Position numbers and translations under genes: made by a program | Notes under the pieces: generated by a model | What the model saw: the letters and a program-made list of their open reading frames with translations, nothing else | Databases searched by the model: none | Told to the model about the DNA's origin: nothing | Source: Lentisphaeria bacterium | GTDB lineage: Bacteria; Verrucomicrobiota; Lentisphaeria; Oligosphaerales; JAFGRS01 | Direction of reading: 5' to 3' | Assembly: GCA_016935045.1 (NCBI GenBank) | Contig: JAFGRS010000875.1 | Location: 1-8,837 of the forward strand | DNA: 8,837 nt | Part shown: positions 1-4,529 of the stretch, piece by piece | Position numbering within the stretch: position 1 is the stretch's first letter | How the letters are laid out: each line of letters starts with the position of its first letter

Positions 1-60
1 CCCGCGAATGCCCGCGCGGCCGCGAGAGTTCCATCCCCCTGGAGCGCGAGCGTACCGCGA

Positions 61-117
61 GCATCCCTACGTTGACTGAGGCGTTACACGTAGTTTCCGG
101 GGTTGGTGTTGCATTGA
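61..117 (+). repeat. Dispersed repeat remnant, copy 1
   Basis: An 18-base block at 71-88, GTTGACTGAGGCGTTACA, recurs with one mismatch at 7050-7067. In both places GCATCCC stands a short distance upstream (61-67 here, 7029-7035 there). Slightly downstream, TTGGTGTTGCA at 103-113 recurs exactly at 2807-2817 in the gap after rny. All three sites are outside genes, which suggests decayed members of an intergenic repeat family rather than shared regulatory sites. The family is not one I can name. Confidence 0.5.
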
Positions 118-176
118 CGTGGGGGCGGCGTACGTTATCCGTGTTGACGCCCCGCCCTCGGGCGGAGCTTTAGATA
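114..176 (+). promoter_or_regulatory. Possible promoters for the 6S-like RNA and the fau-rny transcript
   Basis: Two TTGACG hexamers lie in this stretch. TTGACG at 114-119 is followed after 16 bases by TATCCG at 136-141, an acceptable sigma70-like pair. A second TTGACG at 144-149 is followed by TAGATA at 171-176, but the 21-base spacer is too long to be ideal. A short GC-rich hairpin (CCGCC, loop CTCG, GGCGG) lies between them at about 152-165. Either would give a transcript starting just before the RNA-like fold at 196-440. The -10 matches are weak, so this is only a suggestion. Confidence 0.25.
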
Positions 177-195
177 GCGAGGTTGTGACGGCGGC

Positions 196-440
196 CGGGA
201 CCGAAACGGCTTCGGGACCCGAGTGGGGCCGTCCCTGAGAGAGCGTTATCTGCTCCATACAGCGCCTTTGCGGGCGGGTACGGTTCGGATAATGGAATGT
301 GGTGTAACCGTCCTTCGGGCAACCGCCACCGGATAGGTTGTCGGATTCGAGACCATCCCGGGGGTTCCTGTCGGGTCGGTTGCGATGATTCCCTCCGGGG
401 GCGGATTCCCGCCTCGATGTTTCCTTTCCGCAGGTCCCGT
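196..440 (+). ncRNA. ssrS: Probable 6S RNA (RNA polymerase-binding regulatory RNA)
   Basis: 6S RNA is a rod-shaped RNA with a central bubble that mimics an open promoter and sequesters housekeeping RNA polymerase. Hand pairing gives such a rod. Closing side: 196-202 with 433-439, 203-206 with 425-428, 220-223 with 413-416, 225-227 with 408-410, 229-231 with 402-404, 232-235 with 397-400, 239-241 with 393-395 and 245-250 with 384-389. Then comes an open region (251-270 opposite 361-383). The apical arm is 271-274 with 357-360, 277-279 with 352-354, 281-283 with 347-349, 288-293 with 337-342, 299-302 with 326-329 and 310-313 with 317-320. The stretch GGGGCCGTCCCTGAG at 225-239 resembles E. coli 6S as I remember it. 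Location directly before fau is the classical ssrS place. Ends are uncertain (the core is about 220-416). No covariance search was possible. Confidence 0.55.
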
Positions 441-449
441 TCCGTGCCG

Positions 450-470
450 GGTTCCGTTGGTCCCGGAACC
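450..470 (+). other. Hairpin between the 6S-like RNA and fau
   Basis: GGTTCCG at 450-456 and CGGAACC at 464-470 form a perfect 7-bp stem with a 7-base loop. No T-run follows, so it is not a typical intrinsic terminator. It could mark the 3' side of the upstream RNA or a processing site between that RNA and the fau message, as the two would share a transcript. Confidence 0.3.
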
Positions 471-554
471 ATGGCTGTCGTGCGTGCCGGCATGGCGCCG
501 CGATGGCCTTTGGGGTGGCGGCAAGGGAGTTCGCCGGTCTGTCGGCGAGGCGCC

Positions 555-1148
555 ATGGAATCGAAGCAGGACATTCGCCGGGCCATGCTGGCCCGCCGGG
601 GCGAGGTGGGGAGCCCGGACGCGCCCTCGGAGTGGGTCGCGGCACGTGTGCGCGGTCTGGCCGCCTGGCCTCGGGCCAGTGCGGTGACCGGCTACATGGC
701 GCTTGACGGGGAGGTGGATGTCGGCGTCCTGCTGAGGGAGTCCCTGGCCCGGGGGATTCCCGTGTGGCTGCCACGGTATTCCCGCCGGATCGGGGCCTAC
801 GAGATGGTTGCCGTGAGGGGACTCGGAAAAGACCTCGCCAGAGGCCACTTCGGAATCCTCGAACCGGCGCCGGACCTGCCCCCCGTCGAGGAAGCCCGGC
901 GCACCGCGGATGACGTCCTCTGGCTGGTGCCCGGTGTGGCCTTCGATGAGATGGGACACCGCATCGGCCGCGGAAAAGGCTACTTCGACCGCCTGTTGCG
1001 CTCCGTACGCGGCTGCCGGGTCGGTGTCGCCTGGGACTGGCAGGTCCTGCCGCGGTTGCCCTGTGCTGAGGAGGACGTTTCGATGCATTGGATTGTCACG
1101 CAGGAACGGGCCATCCCCTGCGCCGGGGCCGAATTGTCGGCGGGATGA
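555..1148 (+). CDS. fau: 5-formyltetrahydrofolate cyclo-ligase (MTHFS family)
   Basis: A 197-residue cytoplasmic enzyme that converts 5-formyl-THF plus ATP to 5,10-methenyl-THF, returning the stored folate to one-carbon metabolism. The family signature is complete: VPGVAFDEMG at residues 125-134, followed by the glycine-rich RIGRGKGYFDRLL at 136-148, which forms the ATP/substrate loop. The N-terminal KQDIRRAMLARR, the GILEP motif near residue 100 and the C-terminal VTQE are also as expected. The frame is open upstream to 297, but ATG 555 gives the normal family length and N terminus; an AGG-containing purine stretch (GAGG, 547-550) lies just before it and is a weak ribosome site. It follows the 6S-like RNA, an arrangement well known as ssrS-ygfA, and is followed after 28 bases by rny in the same direction, so co-transcription is likely. 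Confidence 0.93.
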   Translation: MESKQDIRRAMLARRGEVGSPDAPSEWVAARVRGLAAWPRASAVTGYMALDGEVDVGVLLRESLARGIPVWLPRYSRRIGAYEMVAVRGLGKDLARGHFGILEPAPDLPPVEEARRTADDVLWLVPGVAFDEMGHRIGRGKGYFDRLLRSVRGCRVGVAWDWQVLPRLPCAEEDVSMHWIVTQERAIPCAGAELSAG

Positions 1149-1176
1149 GAGGATTTGAGGATAGAAAGGACAGAGC

Positions 1177-2727
1177 ATGTCTCCAGGAGTGCAGATTCTC
1201 GCGCAGTTGGCCATGCTGGCGGCCGGGGTTGCCGTCGGTTATGCCATTCGCACGCTCGTGCATCGCAGCCAGCACGGCAAGATCGGCGAACTCAGTAAGA
1301 ACGCAGAGCGCGAGGCGGAGGCCCTGGTCAAACAGGCCAGGGTGGACGCCAAGGAAATCGTCCTCAAGGCAAGAGAGGAATTCGAGCGCTCCACCGACCG
1401 GCGGCGCGCCGAAATGGAAAAGCTCGAAGAACGCTTCTCCGCCCGCGAACAGAACCTGGACCGCAAGGCCGATCTGGTCGAGGAACGCATGCGCGAAATC
1501 GACCGGCGGGAGAAGTCCCTCCGCCAACAGCAGGAAACCCAGGAAGAACGGGAACGGGAACTGACCGCCGCCCTCTCCCGCCAGGCCGAAGAACTGGCAC
1601 GAATCGCGGGTATGACCCGGGAAGACGCCCGCAGACAACTCATGGACCAGATCGCGGAATCCCTCGAAGCCGAACGCGGCGCACTCATCCGCCGCTTCCA
1701 GGAGGAAAACCGGCAGCGGCTCACCCAGGATGCCCGGGAAGTCATGGTGGCCGCCATGCAACGGTATGCTGGAGACTGCGCCTACGAACGCACCACCTCA
1801 ACCGTCCCGCTGCCCAACGAGGACATGAAGGGCCGCATCATCGGCCGCGAAGGCCGCAATATCCGCGCCATCGAGGCGGCCACCGGAGTCAGCGTGCTCA
1901 TCGACGACACGCCGGACGCCGTTGTCGTCTCCTGCTTCGACCCCGTGCGCCGGGAAATCGCACGCATCGCCCTCGAACGCCTCGTCTCGGACGGCCGCAT
2001 CCATCCGACCCGGATCGAGGAGATGGTGGCCAAGGTGCGCAAGGAAATCGAAGCGGAACTCCAGCAGGCAGGACAGGAAGTGGTCGAGAAACTCGGCGTG
2101 GCGAGGCTGCGGCCCAACATCGTCGGCCTCCTGGGCCGGCTGAAGTACCGCTACAGCTACTCCCAGAACGTCCTCATGCATGCCGTCGAGGTGGCCTCGA
2201 TGATGGGCATGATTGCCGCCCAGCTCGGACTGGACGAACGCAAGGCCAAGCGCGCCGGCCTGTTGCACGACATCGGCAAGGCGGTCGACCACGAGATCGA
2301 GGGTTCCCACGCCCTGATCGGCGCCGACCTCCTGAAACGGGCCGGAGAGGACGAGGATGTCATCAACGCCGTGGCCGCACACCACGAAGACGTGGAGAAG
2401 ACCTCCCTGCTGGCGATCCTCGTGGACATCTGCGACACGCTCAGCGCCAGCCGTCCCGGCGCGCGCTCGGAAACCACCGAACTCTACCTCAAGCGCCTCG
2501 AACAACTCGAAGCCATCGGCAAGGCCTTCGAGGGGGTGGAAGCCTGCTACGCCATCCAGGCCGGCCGGGAACTGCGCGTGGTCGTGGAACCGACCCACAT
2601 CACCGAAGACCGCGCCGCGATCCTGGCCCGGGACATGGCCCAGCGCATCGAGAAGGAAATGCGCTATCCGGGCCAGATCCGCGTCTCCGTCATCCGCGAA
2701 ACCCGAGCCGTCGAGTACGCCAAGTAA
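1177..2727 (+). CDS. rny: Ribonuclease Y
   Basis: A 516-residue membrane-anchored endoribonuclease that starts mRNA turnover by cleaving single-stranded RNA. An N-terminal membrane helix (about residues 8-28) is followed by a long charged coiled coil (about 35-195) rich in E, R, K and Q. The KH RNA-binding domain carries GRIIGREGRN at 219-228. The HD phosphohydrolase domain shows an NVLMHAVEVA helix, the HD pair at H364/D365 within LLHDIGKAVDHE, AHHED at 401-405 and VDICDTLSASRPGARSE. The C-terminal RNase Y domain ends in RVSVIRETRAVEYAK. Length, order and metal ligands match intact family members. The ATG has a good ribosome site (AAGGA, 1166-1170, six bases before the start). It follows fau closely and the two probably form one transcript. 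No intrinsic terminator with a T-run is visible after the stop. Confidence 0.97.
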   Translation: MSPGVQILAQLAMLAAGVAVGYAIRTLVHRSQHGKIGELSKNAEREAEALVKQARVDAKEIVLKAREEFERSTDRRRAEMEKLEERFSAREQNLDRKADLVEERMREIDRREKSLRQQQETQEERERELTAALSRQAEELARIAGMTREDARRQLMDQIAESLEAERGALIRRFQEENRQRLTQDAREVMVAAMQRYAGDCAYERTTSTVPLPNEDMKGRIIGREGRNIRAIEAATGVSVLIDDTPDAVVVSCFDPVRREIARIALERLVSDGRIHPTRIEEMVAKVRKEIEAELQQAGQEVVEKLGVARLRPNIVGLLGRLKYRYSYSQNVLMHAVEVASMMGMIAAQLGLDERKAKRAGLLHDIGKAVDHEIEGSHALIGADLLKRAGEDEDVINAVAAHHEDVEKTSLLAILVDICDTLSASRPGARSETTELYLKRLEQLEAIGKAFEGVEACYAIQAGRELRVVVEPTHITEDRAAILARDMAQRIEKEMRYPGQIRVSVIRETRAVEYAK

Positions 2728-2933
2728 CACGTCTCGGAAATGCTACACATCTCATTGCGCTGCAAGGACCATGGTCCATGGTCCCCGGTTGCGCGTAGCG
2801 CTGGGATTGGTGTTGCAATCGGTTCGGAACGAATCTGTTCGTGTATTTCGCGTGGTTCGCGGTGAAGCATCCAGGCTACGTTCCCGCCGTGCGGCGCCGT
2901 GACGTTCCGGGGTGCCCTGCCCCGCGCCGGGGG
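2728..2933. other. Convergent gap between rny and the channel gene, with small repeats
   Basis: This 206-base gap lies between the stops of two convergent genes and has no convincing gene. It holds a perfect 12-bp palindrome GGACCATGGTCC (2766-2777) whose right half is repeated (ATGGTCC twice, 2771-2784). It also holds a hairpin GATTG/CAATC (2805-2820) that includes the 11-mer shared with 103-113, a hairpin ACGAA/TTCGT (2829-2842), and a triple repeat of period 9 (2838-2864). A CGGGG/CCCCG stem at 2908-2924 lies just past the channel stop. None of the stems is followed by a T-run, so any bidirectional termination here would have to be Rho-dependent or atypical. Confidence 0.6.
2838..2864 (+). 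repeat. Short tandem repeat, period 9, three units
   Basis: Three consecutive 9-base units read TTCGTGTAT, TTCGCGTGG and TTCGCGGTG, sharing TTCGYG. The same pattern recurs in my memory of intergenic sequences from related high-GC environmental genomes, but I cannot verify this. It sits in the convergent gap and encodes nothing supported. Confidence 0.5.
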
Positions 2934-4448
2934 TCATGGCGCCGCGCCGTCGTCCGGCGCCGGCGGCGCCGTCGCACTTCTCTCCCCGGCGGTGCGGGCG
3001 TTCGTGTCCGGCGCCGGTTGCTCGGCCGGAACAACGTCTCCGCGTTGGCCTTCGTTGCGCCACAGGACCTCGTACACGAAGGTCACGGGACCGATGCCGA
3101 TCTCGTCGCCCTGGCGCAACATGGCGCTCCGCACGGGCCTGCCGTTGAGCTGGGTTCCCCTGCGACTGCCCGCGTCCCGGAGGCGGTGCCCTTCGGCCGC
3201 GGCCGCGATGCTGGCGTGATGGGTGGAGACACTCGGGTCGGGAATGCAGACGGTGCAATCCACCCCTCGACCAACCGTCAATTCGGCTCCCTCCAGGGAC
3301 ACCATCGTGCCCCGCAGGGGACCGCGGGTGGCCACCAGGCGGGCCTGCCGGCTGCCAACCGGACGCGCGGTCGAGTAGAGGTGCACGTCCCGTTGCGGGA
3401 AGGGGATCGTGATCCCGTAGCGCTTGAAGGCGTACCAGATCTGCTTGTTGAGGTCACTTCGGATCGCCGGTATGGATTCGTAGTTGTCGATGTATGCCCG
3501 CAGTTCGTAGAGCAGCGCCGAATCGAGGTAGTCGCAGAAATGGACTTGGGCAGCGGGGGTTTCGAGGACCCCGAGCACGCGGGATGCGGCCTCTTCGAGG
3601 GCGGCTGCCACGACGCCACAGGGGGTTTCGTAGCTAACGCCGATGGGGATTCGGAGCAGGTGTACGGGGGACGGCATCTCGTAGTTGGTCACCTTTTCGC
3701 GCACGCTGACGTTGTTGGGGATGATGACGCAGTCGTTGTCCCGTGTGCGCACCGTGGTGGTCCGCCAGGCGATGTTCACCACGTCGCCCTCGATCTCGCC
3801 GATGCGCACCCAGTCCCCCAGTTTGAACGGGCGCTCCAGGCTCATGACCACGCCGGCCAGGAGGTTGCTGAGCAGATCCTGCACCGCCAGGCCGAGAACG
3901 ATGGAGAACGCCCCCGAAGTCAGGAAGACCGGGGTCAGATTCAGATTGGGAAACGACCACGTCAGGAGCACGAAGATGCCGATGAACGCGAGCATGGCCA
4001 GGGCAACGGCACGAAGCAGCGGCGGCACACCGCCTCGGGTGAGATGAACACGCTCGGGCAGCACCAGCCGGCCCAGGGGCGCCAGAACGGTGACAAAGGC
4101 CAGGGAGAGACAGAGGAACTCGAGCAGGGCAAGCGCCCGGGGCAGCTCCTCGGTCAGGCCAAGGACATGGACGCCGGACCAGCCGAGACCGGTCAGACCC
4201 ATCAAGATCGGCACCAGCCAGGCCACGCGACGCACCATCCCCAGGTGCATCAGTGCCCGCAGCAGCCCCCCCCCGAGAATCAGGATCACGATCACCGCGA
4301 GAATCATCAGACCGACTTCGTACCGCGCCCAGCGGGACGGTTCGGCGGCCTCCTGGGCCAGCACGGCGGGGCCCAGCATCCCTGCCCCGCTCAGCAGCAG
4401 ACCTCGGACTCCCCGCCACAGCGGAACCCGACACGGACAGGCACTCAT
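2934..4448 (-). CDS. MscS-type mechanosensitive channel with C-terminal FHA domain
   Basis: A 504-residue inner-membrane channel. A signal-peptide-like N terminus (predicted cut after AVLA, about residue 31) precedes four hydrophobic segments (about 42-63, 73-97, 104-129, 143-165) and the pore helix at 174-201 with GLAVQDLLSNLLAGVVM. The MscS beta domain follows with ERPFKLGDWVRIGEIEG and VIIPNN, then the alpha/beta vestibule to about residue 355. Residues 371-463 form an FHA domain: VGRG with G393/R394, SVSTHHA with S408 and H411, and QLNG with N435/G436, the residues FHA folds use for phosphothreonine. A low-complexity tail closes the protein. ATG 4448 is chosen because GAGAGGG stands six bases upstream; ATG 4463 would add five residues. 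A G9 tract encodes Gly 59-61. It lies 81 bases downstream of the kinase gene on the same strand, so phosphorylation control is likely but inferred. The fusion is clear; gating behaviour is not. Confidence 0.9.
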   Translation of the reverse strand: MSACPCRVPLWRGVRGLLLSGAGMLGPAVLAQEAAEPSRWARYEVGLMILAVIVILILGGGLLRALMHLGMVRRVAWLVPILMGLTGLGWSGVHVLGLTEELPRALALLEFLCLSLAFVTVLAPLGRLVLPERVHLTRGGVPPLLRAVALAMLAFIGIFVLLTWSFPNLNLTPVFLTSGAFSIVLGLAVQDLLSNLLAGVVMSLERPFKLGDWVRIGEIEGDVVNIAWRTTTVRTRDNDCVIIPNNVSVREKVTNYEMPSPVHLLRIPIGVSYETPCGVVAAALEEAASRVLGVLETPAAQVHFCDYLDSALLYELRAYIDNYESIPAIRSDLNKQIWYAFKRYGITIPFPQRDVHLYSTARPVGSRQARLVATRGPLRGTMVSLEGAELTVGRGVDCTVCIPDPSVSTHHASIAAAAEGHRLRDAGSRRGTQLNGRPVRSAMLRQGDEIGIGPVTFVYEVLWRNEGQRGDVVPAEQPAPDTNARTAGERSATAPPAPDDGAAP

Positions 4449-4468
4449 CCCTGACCCTCTCATGCTGT

Positions 4469-4496
4469 GCGCCGGCTTTCCCGCTGCACCCGGCGC
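4469..4496 (-). promoter_or_regulatory. Hairpin in the kinase-channel spacer
   Basis: GCGCCGG at 4469-4475 pairs perfectly with CCGGCGC at 4490-4496 around a 14-base loop. On the coding (minus) strand the loop holds GGGAAAG, a ribosome-site-like purine stretch, and the stem ends only five bases before the upstream alternative ATG (4463). It could set the relative translation of the channel versus the kinase, or mark an RNA processing point. GC-rich stems are common in this genome, so weight is low. Confidence 0.25.
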
Positions 4497-4529
4497 CCTG
4501 GTCCCGAGCGTACCGCCGCGCCGCGCGCC

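Noticed and set aside
1..60. Coding remnant or site at the left edge
   Set aside because: Only GC-rich sequence with short CCCGCG duplications; no frame or motif can be supported.
281..330. A tRNA- or riboswitch-like fold (GGTTCGGAT, CTTCGGG)
   Set aside because: No acceptor stem or CCA, and no conserved core of the tetrahydrofolate, glycine or cobalamin riboswitches could be found; the bases fit better as the apical arm of the 6S-like rod.
297..554. An upstream in-frame extension of fau (86 codons)
   Set aside because: No family member needs it, it overlaps the structured RNA, and ATG 555 gives the normal N terminus.
246..1214. Minus-strand open frame over fau and the 6S-like region
   Set aside because: The plus strand carries the complete cyclo-ligase signature; the minus product has no recognisable domain or ribosome site.
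1798..2730. Minus-strand open frame antisense to rny
   Set aside because: Antisense to the KH and HD domains of a well-conserved gene; its composition is the complement of RNase Y codons.
2908..2924. Terminator after the channel or rny genes
   Set aside because: The CGGGG/CCCCG stem has only 5 bp and no T-run on either strand.
2841..4454. Plus-strand open frame of 537 codons antisense to the channel gene
   Set aside because: The minus strand has clear MscS and FHA motifs across the same DNA. The plus-strand product is His/Gln/Asp-rich without any domain, as expected from GC-biased antisense codons.
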